64,000 nt of DNA. Origin: Microstegium vimineum. Its lineage: Eukaryota > Streptophyta > Magnoliopsida > Poales > Poaceae. The position numbers and the translations under genes are program-made. A model generated the notes under the pieces. It saw only the letters and a program-made list of their open reading frames with translations. It searched no databases and was not told the DNA's origin. Shown piece after piece: positions 33,383 to 45,305 of this stretch (positions are counted from its first letter, which is position 1; each line of letters opens with the position of its first letter). Location of the stretch: NCBI GenBank assembly GCA_022036555.1, contig CM039140.1:29221843-29285842 (forward strand). Reading direction: 5' to 3'.

Positions 33383-33954
33383 AAGCTTTCCACCTCAGCA
33401 ACACACTACCATGTACAGGCAATTAAAATCCACGGGTACATATGCATTTTTTTTGTTCATGTCAACGAGACAGACAATCCACTAACATTAATTTATACTT
33501 TTTCTTCTACATATGGTAAGTTCCTTGGTATATTGATATTATTCATATGATAGAAGCTCTCAGTTGGGATCTACATCATCGGAAACAAAAATTTCCACAT
33601 TGCATACAAAGGGAATCAGCCAAAAAGAAAGGAAATCAATTTTAACCTTGCATACAAAAGAATTTTCCGACTGCATGTCGAAAAAGACTGTATATGCGAC
33701 AAGAACAAGAACACCGACACTTACAAGTGGCTAATAAGCAATGAAGTATTGTTAATCAATCAGTCCAATATATTGAAATCAACCTCACCAACACACTGCC
33801 ACACATGTACAGGCAATTAAAAGCAACCGGTACATAAATATATGTAAGCTTTCCACCTCGTGTATGCCCCGGTGACCTCCCTTGCCCTGTCGGGGCGTCT
33901 CGGCGGCCCCGTGGATATGGGCTCACTAGGCTTGTCAAGGAGTTTTTTTAACTC
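33383..33954. other. Spacer with diverged copies of a 3' flanking block
   Basis: No gene seen. A block starting aagctttccac and including acaggcaattaaaa occurs at 32705-32812, 33383-33440 and 33781-33860, so local sequence downstream of the peptide gene has been copied at least twice. Confidence 0.5.
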
Positions 33955-34086
33955 ATTTTTGTAGGCGGGTAGAATGCAACTGCCTCGATTAATCGGATTA
34001 ACCGATGTCTTTCATAGGAGGCGGTTGGGGTTGCCCGCCTACAAAAATCAAAAGTGCCCATCTCCCTAAAGTTTTCTGTAGTAGTG
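33955..34086. mobile_element. CACTA element right-end fragment
   Basis: Ends ttttctgtagtagtg (CACTACTACAGAAAAC on the other strand), with facing tgtaggcggg and cccgcctaca words inside. The left end is not recognisable. It encodes nothing. Confidence 0.5.
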
Positions 34087-35148
34087 CGTGCCAGGGCACA
34101 TGGATGCGGTCATCCAGACACATGTCAGCGCATGCGTCATCGTGATCGCTAGTGATGTGTGTCTACGCACACGTCAGTGTGATCGCTAGTGATGTCAGGG
34201 TGCCAAGGCCATGCGGCTGCTGGGGTGCTAGTGCGTGGATGAGAGGAAATCTAAGGCCCAAAGCAGTGGGCTTTGCTCTCCTATTTTTTTTTAAAAAAAA
34301 AACACAGTTAATGTCATGGCTGAAGGAGTAGAACTATAAAAAAAGTAGAAGGGAACGAAAGAGAGCAAAAAAAGAAAAGAAAAAAATTAAGAGCAGTAAA
34401 CATATTTACCGTTTTGTCTACTTTCATGAGTTATTCTACTAAACATTTTATCATAACAGCTTCTATTCCACTAGTGAAGCTCCTCGTGCAGCTGAAGCCA
34501 ATAATACCAACTCTACTATAATGTAGCAGAGCTATAACAAATGTGTTTTAATATATCAATTCCAGTTGAGACAAGACGGAGGACGCCAGAGCAAACAATA
34601 AGTATTAACATTATTATATGCGACACTGTAGTGCAGAGTTAATAATTATCACATGCAAGACATATAGTACAATGTGCATTTGGTGTATATTTCATAATGT
34701 ATTGACGTGGCCAATTGTAAGAAAAAGAGAAATGTTTTGACGTGGTCCAAATTTCTATCCAGCCAAAAGTGAACCAAATGAGTATTCCTTTCCATGCTAA
34801 AAAACAAGAGATGTTGTGATAGATGAACCCACCGCACACATACACCTTTTGCATGCTGACAAAACAAGAGATGGCTGATACACGACCATTGGACCACTAA
34901 GCATATATACCATGAGGTGGATGGACATCTAAACCCTGTATAGATACACACGATCTGTCATGATTCTCGTTGGATGCCTTCCTTTCAAAGACCACGCGCG
35001 GGTCATGATTCACGACTCATGCTGTCTTTTTGCATACGTATAAAAGTAGACAAGAATGTATACATCCTCAATTCTATCCAAGATTTGGTAGAGGACTGCC
35101 GTGCCAATAATAACTTAAAACATTGTCTAAAAACAGATTAGTTTATAT
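34087..35148. other. Older, diverged copy of R and G segment sequence
   Basis: From gccagggcacatggatgcggt the region follows the order of R (compare 1537-1960). From about 34640 it follows the upstream region of the peptide gene (compare 31030-31440), at clearly lower identity than the other copies. No gene found. It ends at TAT, the target of the CACTA element that follows. Confidence 0.5.
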
Positions 35149-35924
35149 CACTAGTATAGAGACATACTATACAGGTTGTTGAAAAATCATTTCCACTAGC
35201 GTTTTCCTACATTATAGAGGCGGTTTTCTTAAGCATCTGGCTTTAAAAATGGTTGTCCAGCAATTGTGTTTAAAAAAAAGAATTTAATTCTGGGAGAGCT
35301 GAGGCTGACTAGTGAGCCGCTCGCCCGCTCATTTTTTCTGATTCGAACCTGCAACCTTACCTTCGTGTACACTCGTCTACCATTTCACCCATAAGTGACT
35401 TGTGTCTAGATTCTGTTTTAGTTCCCCACATATTATACTAAACCGAGTGTAAACGAATTGTTTGAGGCCCTAAACGAATTTAAATAAAAAAGTTTTTGGC
35501 TACAAAGTTTCATAACTTTTTGAGATCTACAACTTTTATTTCGGAAGTTTTTCCATTCGAGGTCGTTTAAAAAAACTTGAATTCCAAATTTGATAAATTC
35601 GAATGTAGTTTTCGATGACAAGATGATTTCAAATGAAAAAGTTTTCAGCTACAAAGTTTCATAACTTTTTGAGATCTATAACTTTCATTTTGGTCATTTT
35701 CCCATCCGAGGTCGTTTCGAAAACTCAAAAAAAGTCAGTGTAAGTATTTTATTACCGGCGGTTTTCTGAAGGAACCGCTTGTAGAAATCGATTTATACAT
35801 GCGGTTACTTAAGAAAACCGCATGTAGCGGCTCAGAACCGTTTTATTTCTACAGACGCACAATAAGCAAAACCGCCTGTAAAAATTATTACACACCGCCA
35901 GCGTTGAGCTATTTTCTACTAGTG
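35149..35924. mobile_element. Non-autonomous CACTA element, complete copy (776 bp)
   Basis: Left end CACTAGTATAGAGACATAC, right end (other strand) CACTAGTAGAAAATAGC, flanked by TAT at 35146-35148 and 35925-35927. The interior has gcggttttcttaag subterminal words and the tttcataactttttgagat block. Two paralogous sites without the insert (31421-31430 and 38074-38083, attatattag) have a single TAT, which confirms the element edges. No ORF of note. Confidence 0.85.
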
Positions 35925-37845
35925 TATTAGAACACCTTCAAGAGTTCCCAAAAATTTCTTTCCAAAACCACTAAAGTTTTCTAACTCTGGAAGAAATAAA
36001 TAAGACCACCTCCAACTACTTCCAAAAATGTAATTTTCAGAAATTAATTTTATAGAAGGAATTCTACACGTACTAATCAAAGGCACGAGTACAAAAACGG
36101 TTTTTGCCTGCACCCAAAAAAATAGCATAGGCGGTTTGGGTTATCAACCGTCAGTACAAAAAAATGGTTACGAACCGCCACTGAAAATTGATTTTTACAG
36201 GCGGTATTCTTAGGAAAACCGCCTGTAAAAAATACCCTATTTTTAGTGACGGTTTTCTTAAGGAAAACGGCTCGCTTCTCAGCCCCTCCCAGAATTTAAT
36301 TCTTTTTTTCCCATTTTTAAAAACTGATTTCTGGACAAATATTTCTACAGGCGGTTACTTAAGAAAACCGCATGTACAAATCGATTTCTACAGTCGGTTC
36401 ACAAGCAACCGCCAGTACAAAAGCCCCATTTTTACTGGCCTCTCCCACAGGCGGTTCGGAAAAACGCCTGTAGAAATGCGTTCCCAACCGCCTGTATAGT
36501 ACAGCTGTGTACTAGTGTGGTGTACATTTGCATTAGGACCATTTTCTAATAACTTTTATATATTAAATCTCTTGTGTACATTTGCATTAGGAACCCTTTT
36601 CTACTCTTTAAATTTTTCCACCCCTTGCAGCTTAGATTGGCAGAACAATACACGCGTGGAAGACATGCGGTTATATCCATGCTTAGATTGTGAACTCTTG
36701 TACATAGGTTTTCTCTGTTGTTGCCAAAAATAAGGGATTCGGAGGCTTTATTGGAAAATCTAAGACAAATGCTTTATCTGTCATTATCCATTCACTTGTA
36801 GAATCTGGAATAATCTTGGGGCAATGAAAATCTTTGAGTGTCAAAATTAAACCATCAAGGAAATAGTAGTTTTCTTGGCAATGTTACTGTACCCTCAATG
36901 AAACATATATTCCTTTGAGGTTGGAGTTACCCTTCAAGAATATATTCATAGATTGGGAGGCTTTATTGTAAACTCTTGAAGATGCTCTATCAGTCAAGAT
37001 CCATTGGTCTTTGTCAGATGGGGAGCTCATGACTCATGCTATACGGGGAAGATAGCAGGCATTGTCACCGAGCACGGAGAAGGTGACCCTAGGCATGTGG
37101 CCGCTAGGGCTGCTGCGGGTGCAGCCATCGGGGCACGGAGATGGAGCTACCGGGCTAGGGCACATGGATACGGTCATCTAGGCATGCGATAGTGCGATAG
37201 CTAGTGATGTCAGGGTGGCGGGGCTACGTGGTTGTGCCAAAAGCAGTGAGCCTTGCAGTCGTGGTTTTGTTAGAAAAAAAAGTTGCAGTCATGGCTGTAG
37301 GTGGATAAGGATAACAAAACAATGAGAAAGGAAGGAAAGAGAAAAGGAAAAAGAAAGAAAATAAAAAATTAAGGGCATTATATATATCTTACCATTATAA
37401 CTATACTTTGATGAGGTGTTCTACTAAATGTTTCATAAAAAATATAGTTAATTTCCTCGTGCAGCTGAAGAAAAAAAAATACAACTCTACAATTGAAGCA
37501 GAGGCTATACCAAATGTGTTTAACGTGTCAATTCTATTTGAGCCAAACAATAACTTTTAAAATTGTGTAATAACAATATACTTTTATATAGTGTAGAGGT
37601 AGAGGTTCATCTATATACATATGTACACTGGATCATCCTCACTACTAACTAACGCAGATGCAACTGTAAATATGTCCATGTTTAGGTTGGCATATCATGA
37701 AATAAATTTAAAAGTTAAAACAGATGTCGTGTTTCATGTCCTGGACTATAACCACACTATATGATAAAACATCAAATAAAATTTAGCCAATTTAGTGATG
37801 TTGAAACAAAATGTGTCTATAATAAGTGATCACAGACATGTATAT
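35925..37845 (+). mobile_element. Repeat R, copy 3 (left part only)
   Basis: This copy is collinear with 679-2240, with a small CACTA element inserted at 36084. It stops at tgtatata near 37846, where it joins the upstream region of the second G copy. The zinc-finger and transposase parts are absent. The short ORF of the family is broken here by a deletion near 37018. Confidence 0.6.
36084..36517. mobile_element. Small CACTA element (434 bp) inside R copy 3
   Basis: Ends CACGAGTACAAAAACGG on the left and CACTAGTACACAGCTG on the other strand at the right. The flanks are agg and tgg. The uninterrupted copies read aatcactggtgtac here, so the original target was tgg with one later change. The interior is full of gcggttttcttaag, accgcctgta and related inverted words. 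Confidence 0.75.
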
Positions 37846-38643
37846 ACGGCGACCATTGGACCACTAAGCATATACCGCGACCTAGACCGAAAAACTTGTA
37901 CATATACACACGATCTGTGGTGATTCTGGTCGGATGCCTTCCTTTCAGAGACGAGAGGGTTACGTCGAAAAGTAGACAAAAATGTAATCAACCTAAATTC
38001 TATCCAAGATTCGGTAGAGGACTGATGTGCCAAAAATAACGTTGTTTTAACAATGTGTAAAACAACAGATTAGATTATATTAGAGCATCTCCAAGAGTCT
38101 CATCTGTTGTATGTGGTGTTTTCTAGATGGGGTGACAAGCTATGCGCAAGACAGTGCATGAGGTGGACCAAAGCATGAGAAAGAAGAACGGCTCCAGAAG
38201 GTAAATAAAGAAATGAACTTCCAGGGTTTTATGACAAGGCAAGAAGGTTAATAGGCAATGTAAACATGATTCAGACATGCATCTAAGTATTTAGGTCATG
38301 ATCTGATCGAGTGTGCACGGTTTTGAGTTCAACACCACATGCGTCACACGCCTCTTAATAAACTGATAAAAAAGAAAATAAATTTAGGTTGAATTTGATC
38401 TCCTGCTATAAACAAAATATTAAATGACATATGCACCATGGACAATTAATTTTGGAAGATGTATGCATGTGATAATCTTTGTTGTCTCTTAGTACAGCTC
38501 AGAAATGCACGTTGACAGGTTCGGAGGATGCCCACAACCATATCCAACACGGGATCTCGACTTTGATAAAATGGAATGCTGTGAAAATGGAAATAAGTGT
38601 GACAGTTGTATCTCTAGCTAGCCAGCTAGACCGTTTGGCGCCT
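37846..38643. other. Second copy of the peptide-gene upstream region
   Basis: Nearly identical to 31193-31990. It ends exactly at gtttggcgcct, one base into the TATA box of the functional copy. It contains the second related empty site of the small CACTA element at 38074-38083. Confidence 0.75.
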
Positions 38644-38686
38644 AAGCATGATGGCCATTGTTTGCTTGATGGTGCTGGCCGTCGGT
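38644..38686 (+). pseudogene. Remnant of the cysteine-rich peptide gene
   Basis: Positions 38648-38685 match 32114-32151, the part encoding the signal-peptide core (IVCLMVLAVG). The TATA box, leader and start on the left are deleted. On the right the sequence jumps to ttcgatatatatc, equivalent to 33051 in the downstream CACTA element. All cysteine codons of the mature peptide are gone. Confidence 0.75.
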
Positions 38687-39468
38687 TCGATATATATCTA
38701 CAACTTTTATTTAGGAAGTTTTTTCATCCGAGTTCGTTTACAAAAATAAAAAAAAAATAAGTGTCCAGGAATATCACATGTGGTTTAAGCCACGAACCGG
38801 TAGTGAAGCTTATCATCACATGCGGTTCGTGGCTGGAACCAGCAGTGATGATATACTTCACTGCCGGTTCGGCTCCAGCCCCAATCATTTAGGACATGTG
38901 TCAGACATAGAACCGGCAGTGAAGGTTCATCATTGCCGGCCCAATACAAATTGGCAGGGATGGTCGAATCTGTAATAGTGAAGCTTTCCACCTCAGCAAC
39001 ACACTACCATGTACAGGCAATTAAAAGCCACGGGTACATATGCATTTTTTTTGTTCATGTCAACGAGACAGACAATCCACTAACATTAATTTATACGTTT
39101 TCTACTACATATGGTAAGTTCCTTCGTATATTGATATTATTCATATGATAGAAGCTCTCAGTTGGGATCTACATCATCGGAAACAAGAGATGGCGTGATA
39201 CACAGACCATTGGACCACTAAGCATATATACCACGAGGTGGATAGACATCTAAACCCTGTATAGATACACACGATTTGTCATGATTCTCGTTGGATGCCT
39301 TCCTTTCAAAGATCACGCGCGGGTCGTGATTCACGACTCATGCTGTCTTTATGCATACGTATAAAAGTAGACAAGAATGTATACATCCTCAATTATATCC
39401 AAGATTTGGTAGAGGACTGCCGTGCCAATAATAACTTTAAACATTGTGTAAATAAGATTAGTTTATAT
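38687..39468. other. Truncated downstream CACTA copy and G-segment remainder
   Basis: Positions 38687-38980 repeat the right half of the gaaccggcagtga CACTA element with an internal deletion. The following sequence repeats 33383-33590, then jumps to the equivalent of 34862 and runs to the TAT target at 39466. No gene found. Confidence 0.6.
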
Positions 39469-40277
39469 CACTAGTATAGAGACATACTATACAGGTTGTT
39501 GAAAAATCATTTTCACTAGCGTTTTCCAGCATTCTAGAGGCGGTTTTCTTAAGCAACCAGCTCTAAAAATGGTTGTCCAGCAATTGTGTTTAAAAAATAG
39601 AAAAAAAAGAATTTAATTCTAGGAGAGCTGAGGCTTACTAGTGAGCCTCTCGCCAGCTCATTTTTTCGCGTAATGCTTTCGCAGGGATTTGAAACTGCAA
39701 CCTTACCTTCGTGTACACTCATCTACCGTCTCACCCATAAGTGACTTGTGTCTAGATTCTGTTTTAGTTCCTCACATATTATACTAAACCGAGTGTAAAT
39801 GATTTGTTTGAGGCCCTAAATGAATTCAAATCAAGAAGTTTTCGACTACAATGTTTCATAACTTTTTGAGATCTACAACTTTTATTTAGGAAGTTCTTCC
39901 ATCCGAGGTAGTTTACAAAAAATTTGTATTCCAAATTTGATAAATTCGAACGTAGTTTTCGATGGCAAGATGATTTCAAATAAAAAACTTTTCAGCTACA
40001 AAGTTTCATTACTTTTTGAGATCTATTAGTTTCATTTTGGTCATTTTCCCATCAGAGATCGTTTCAAAGACTAAAAAAAAGTTAATGTACGTATTTTATT
40101 ACTGGCGGTTTTCTTAAGGAACCGCTTGTAGAAATGCATGATTTCTACACGAGGATTTCTTAAGAAATCGCTTCTACAGGTGGCTCGGAACCCTTTTATT
40201 TCTACTGACGCACAATCAGCAAACCCGCCTGTAGAAATTATTACACATCGTCGTCGTTGAGCTATTTTCTACTAGTG
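39469..40277. mobile_element. Non-autonomous CACTA element, complete copy (809 bp)
   Basis: Same termini, same TAT duplications (39466-39468, 40278-40280) and same flanking words as the copy at 35149. The two are duplicates of one insertion spread by segmental duplication rather than independent insertions. Confidence 0.8.
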
Positions 40278-40457
40278 TATTATAACACCTTCAAGAGTTC
40301 CCAAAAATTTCTTTCCAAAACCACTAAGTTTTCTAACTCGCCAAATAGTATTGGAAGGAATAATTAAGACCACCTCCAACTATTTCCAAAAATGCAATTT
40401 TCAGAAATTAATTTCATAGAAGGAGTTCTACACGTACTAATCACTGGTGTGCATTTG
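40278..40457 (+). mobile_element. Repeat R, copy 4 (left piece)
   Basis: The start of an R copy, interrupted after gtgtgcatttg by the solo LTR and resuming at 57732 with atttgcaataggacc. Confidence 0.7.
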
Positions 40458-42740
40458 TGTCACACCCAATTTCAAGGACGAAATAGGATGCATAACATTA
40501 TGTGTGCCCAGGAAGCAATCCACACATAAGTTGACAAATTACATAGTACCATCACAGAGTTTAATACATAGCGTACATAGATCCATTACATAAATAAATA
40601 AAACAACGGAAGATACATCTAGCTCTCAAGGCTCCATCTCACAGGGAAGGTCAACTGGTTGACCAAGCCTAGAAATCTTCAGGATAGTCCTCATAGCCTC
40701 CTGCTTCTGTTACCCATCCGGGATTTTTATCCAAAAGTTGAAAAGTAAAACAAGTGTGAGCACATTCGTACTCAGCAGTATAACATGGGGTTATTAAGCT
40801 CAAAAGGATGACACTGGCTTACTGCGTTTAGCACTTTTAGTTAATCAAAGTTTTATTATTAAGTAACATCAGGTTATGCTTAAGCCCCAAATGATCCCAC
40901 TTATATCATTGCCAAAGTTAAGAGAAACATAAACATCATCATTTTAGTGGAAACAGGAACATAAAGATTGATCAAGTTAATCATAATTAAACCGTCAGTT
41001 TTCCGGGCCGCTCGTAACCGTGAGCACGGCTGATATATCAGTTTTAACACTCTGCAGAGGTTGTGCATCTTTACCCGTGAGTCGTGATGCCCCGAATGCC
41101 CAGGTTAATTACTCCCATAATCACTGCCAAGGTGAGTGGGCGGGGTTCACTATGAAACCTTTCATAGTATCTCGTCTAACAAGATTAGGGCCGCTAGGAT
41201 TGGCAAGGGGCGATAGAGCCCCCCTTCCATGTAGCATAAAAACCGCAGCCTACGCTCAAACTCGGACAGAGGCCGCACTATAACCAGCTCGGCAAGAGCC
41301 TAATGCGCCCTTTCGGGTAACCGCTAACGAGTTAGAAAAGATCCTATTACTGAGTTAAAGCTAGAGCCATGTAGCTCTCACGGTAGCACTGTCAGTCCCA
41401 GCTTTTGCCAACAGTGAGTTGTTATAAAAGGTTATGTTCCAATTGCCATAAGCAGGTTCACCATTTCATTCAAAGCATTATAACATTTGGCGGGGATCAT
41501 GTATCCTTTCATATTGCACTAGCCATCTACCTATATGCATAACCCATAGGAGTCAAGGTAAAGGATTTCAATACTATAGGATTTTACTACGGGTATCAAA
41601 TTAAACACATGCACATGAAATCATGATTATGGGGAATAGGATAACAAGGTAGGTCCCATGCTATACTTGCCTTGATTCTCAAACTCCTGCTGGTCCTGCT
41701 GCTGGTCGAAGAACTCCTGGTCACAACCAAACTCCTCACCGTCTGAACTCGATCACAGCATTGCAACAACACACATTCCAATTGCATACATCCAAAGCAA
41801 ACAAGGATACTATTAGAACAGTACACTAGCAACAGTAAACAGAGTTAAAAGGTTTATAAAAAGATACTACGCACTGCTACGAACATTTCAACGCGAATTT
41901 CACGAAAATCGGATTTAAAACGCAAAAGATATGAATTAATCTAGTTCTCAAAGAGCATTTCTATTATTTATACTTAACCTCAAAATTTAAATGTTCCAAA
42001 CATAATTAATAGAGGTTTTAACATATAGAGAATTTCATTACGAATCTAACGCAATTCGAATCGCTCAATTCGGACTTAAAATGCAAATTTTAAAAACAAA
42101 ATAGTGCAATGGCAATTCTGTAAATATTGAATTTCCATTTATTTTCCAAAATGAATTAAACCGATCAGGATTACGTTTCTTGAACTGAGAAAGCGTAAAC
42201 AGAGAAATGCGCTAGGGCAGAGGTGCGGGGCTGGCAGGGTTGCCATGCGGCGGCTCGGGATTGGTGCGGTGCATAGCACAGTGTGTGCACCCGCTGACAC
42301 AGCGCTGGACCGAGGGTTCACGGGTCCACGGTGGACCGTCCACTTAACCCCGAAGGGGTATCTAATCCTGGCCGTAGGCCTTGGATCGGATGACCGAAAT
42401 AAAAGAGGGAGGGAGAGAGTCGGCCGGAGGGGAGGGAGGGGAATGGCCGGCCGAGGAAGACGACCAACGCGGCGGCGCCTCCATTGCTGGCGGTGAGAAG
42501 CTCGGTGGCGAGAAGGGGAAAAAAGGCCTAGGGACCTCGGTTGGCCACCGGAAGACCCCGAGGAGATAGAGGAGGTTTACGCGAGTGCGATTGTGCATTC
42601 GGTTGACCACGAGGAGGGAAATAGAGGCGAGCGCATCGGGTCACCATGGACGACGGCGCGGGGTGCTCGTGGGTAGGGCCCTATAGGCCATGAAACGCCA
42701 AATTAGAGGCTCAGGGAGGAAGAGGGATACGGAGCGATGC
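40458..42740 (-). mobile_element. Gypsy-type solo LTR, left piece
   Basis: Starts TGTCACACCCAATTTC. The matching end (57731) reads GTGAGTGTTACA, and both sides are flanked by ATTTG (40453-40457 and 57732-57736). Without the Tat insert the two pieces make one LTR of about 3.2 kb. No internal region, primer binding site or second LTR is present, so this is a solo LTR from recombination. The TGTAACAC start on the minus strand and the size resemble chromovirus (Tekay/Del) LTRs; that assignment is tentative. GC-rich sequence with frames on both strands (42180-42740) is LTR leader, not a gene. Confidence 0.7.
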
Positions 42741-42743
42741 TAT

Positions 42744-42780
42744 TGACACAAAAAGCGTCAGGATCTGCGAACACCTCGGG
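42744..42780 (-). mobile_element. Tat element: 37-bp LTR stub
   Basis: The first 37 bp of the Tat LTR as read on the plus strand (tgacacaaaaagcgtcagg onward, to cacctcggg). It then joins directly to the gag region at ctgctgagctgg. LTR and gag share GGCT at the join, pointing to a microhomology-mediated deletion. The left flank is GATGC plus three extra bases; GATGC recurs at 56781-56785 as the target duplication. Confidence 0.8.
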
Positions 42781-43736
42781 CTGCTGAGCTGGCGGTTGGT
42801 TAGCCCATCCAGGATTATAAATCATCGGCATGTGACTTACCGATGGCTGATAGCTGACTGGAGCGTGTTGCTCTTGTATCCTGGAGCAATCAATCATCAG
42901 ATTACCTTGATGTGCTAGTACTCCGGCTTGAGGATTCATCAGCAATGGCTGACTTCCAGTCGCTATATTCTGTTGCATCGGCATAGGGCTTGCTGATGGT
43001 GGCATCAGAGGTATTTTGGGAATCACTTGGAGATCTTCTGATGGCACTTGTACAGTTGGAGAGGGCGTAGAGTAATGCACCATAGGGGCCACCGGCTGTG
43101 ATTGCGTTGCCGATGCCATAGAGCCCTTCCAGGCTGAGCTATCTCCCTGCACCAGATTAGAACCAGCAGATAGATTGGGAGCATACCGTAGCCCCACCAG
43201 TTAGTGGGAGCTGATTGACTCTGGATAGCAGGCCCTGAAATTGCCGACGCCACTGGATTTGCATTGAGCTTGGTGACGCTGCCAGGGTTTGGTCTTGGCG
43301 GTGTAGCCACATCGGCAGACGGCTCCACAGGAGTGGAAGACACCATTGGGGTTGCCGATGGGCTTTTAGATGCCGATCCAGGTTGATGATACGTCGGACC
43401 AACATATTGTGGTGCATGTCCTTCTTTGAATGATTGCAAAACAGCATTGTAGACAGTATTGGACAGCACGCTGGAGTGGCTAATTAATGCTTGACTTAGA
43501 GCAAAATTAACCATCTCTTGTAACTTACCAGGATTGGCATCGTACGTGACCTGCCGTAGCAACGGCGGATCTTGCTTCTGAATTGCTTCGCCGCTCCTGC
43601 TTAGGCTGAAGGATTTCAGATACAATTGCTTGTACTCCTCCATAGCCCGCTCCATGGCCAGCTTCTGATCATCTTTTAGATCGGCCTCGGAGACTTCAAT
43701 GACATTCCTCTGGTTAACGTCGGCATTATCACCCAT
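42781..43736 (-). pseudogene. Tat gag, N-terminal fragment (tandem copy)
   Basis: Matches 54680-55635 with about three mismatches by eye. It includes the gag start (MGDNADVNQRNVIEVSEADL at 43736) and the same one-base frameshift near the SAPTNW word. It stops at the deletion junction at 42781. The shared frameshift shows the two gag copies derive from the same element. Confidence 0.85.
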
Positions 43737-43790
43737 GATAGATGTATAATTTATATAATCGAGTCCCACCGAGCGTGCCAAAAGAGGCGT

Positions 43791-44881
43791 TGACACAAAA
43801 AGCGTCAGGATCTGCGAACACCTCGGGCTTATACCCGAAATTCGATATCTGGAGGCTTGCCAGTCGATTTGACCAGTTAATCGACAAGGACGATAACTAG
43901 AACAAGATTCAATCAAGACAACGGCGATGCGCCGGGATGCCAAGATTGGGACTTGATCAGGATAACTAGAGCAGAGCTGAACGAGACAACAGCGATGCGC
44001 CCGGATGTCAAAGCTCAGAGGTACTCCCACGCGGAACTTGCAAGGATTTCACGGAGATCAAGATGATGCAGGCCGTCGAAGCTTGAAGAACTCATTGATA
44101 AACTAGACTAATGCAATAAAGGGTAAATTGCGATAAAAGTAGAATAAAAGTAAATTGATTTGATTGATATTGGATTGATCTCTTCTACACGCGGCCCTTG
44201 GGCACATATTTATACTCCCGCATGGAGAGTTGTACAAAGACACGACTCGTATCTTTCCTAAAACAAACTCCTAACTTTAAGGAAACTGACTCGCGCAGGA
44301 GTCGGATCTAAAATAACAATATTATTTTCCTAAACAAACACACCTATTTTAAAGGTAAACAAACGACTCATGCAAGAGTCGGACTCAAACTGCTATAACA
44401 ATACTGGCATAAAATCACCAGTTTCCTTATGTCTCTCCCTCGATGAAAACTTTCCATCGGCAGATCCCTTCAATCCACGGCTTCCTTATTTGACCACCGG
44501 TAATCCTCTGCTGACATCAAACGCTAAGTCACCCTGTGCTCATCGGCATCCCATGCCCATCGGCATCGGCAAAACCTCCCGATGGGCAACCTTGTACTTG
44601 TAACTTGCCTTCACCAATCAATCCCTATCAGCAATCGGCATTGGCAACATCTCCCCATCGGCAATCGGCATCAGCAACTTTGCAATCGGCCTCTAGTGAG
44701 CCATTCAACTCCTATCGGCAGCATCCGAAACTTTCAGCTTCCATCGGCAACACACTTAGTCTTCCCACAGCACACTCCCATCGGTAATACTGACTCATGG
44801 CTTCCCGATGCCGATGGAAAACGGCTGCTGATCAACACAAGTCTTAGCTCATTTGACACGTGCCGAAAAACGGTGTCAACA
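43791..44881 (-). mobile_element. Tat element: middle LTR (1091 bp)
   Basis: Bounded by tgacacaaaaag and ggtgtcaaca. It acts as 3' LTR of the full internal region and follows the gag fragment on its left. The left half (to about 44350) is identical by eye to the right LTR; the right half has about 14 mismatches. It contains about ten ATCGGC words between 44550 and 44820. Confidence 0.9.
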
Positions 44882-44895
44882 CATGCCCCCAGTTT
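44882..44895 (-). promoter_or_regulatory. Tat element polypurine tract
   Basis: On the minus strand the bases just before the 3' LTR read AAACTGGGGGCATG, a purine-rich tract suited to prime plus-strand synthesis. Confidence 0.65.
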
Positions 44896-45305
44896 CAGAG
44901 TGTATAATAATTTACGTGCCGAAATTCCCTCTACTGTAGCCGTTATCTTCGAGATAACTGCACAACTTCCTCGATCTCCGCGCGCAGAACCGCAATTTAC
45001 TAATAAAACCCCTCGATTATAGCACAAACTGTTGCAAACCTGACAATATCTCCTTGATTATCGCGCACATCCACTGCAGGCCTCTCCACATTCCTGTACA
45101 GTGTGAACCAAAATCCCAAAATACCCCTGAGTAAGCTAATAAAAGTTACCAGGATCCAATCTGCCTTTTTACCCTGAGTCCACTTTCACTTTCACATCTG
45201 CCTTCGTCTTCAACCTCCGGCGGCGCCTCCGAAGAACACCTGTTTGAGCTCGAGCGACAGTTCCTCCTTCAAGCCAAGCACAATCCGCAAGAACTCCTCA
45301 GCTCC

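Noticed and set aside
35433..35621. Short minus-strand frames repeated at 136-336, 35433-35621 and 39779-39979
   Set aside because: All lie in the same block of the non-autonomous CACTA element, differ freely between copies and show no domain.
42139..42610. Short frames in the left piece of the solo LTR
   Set aside because: They are LTR leader sequence with simple GC-rich runs; no domain and no start context.
43023..43447. 96- and 335-codon frames overlapping gag in other registers
   Set aside because: The real gag frame is identified by the start MGDNADVN and the shared frameshift; the others are shadows or read on into LTR sequence.
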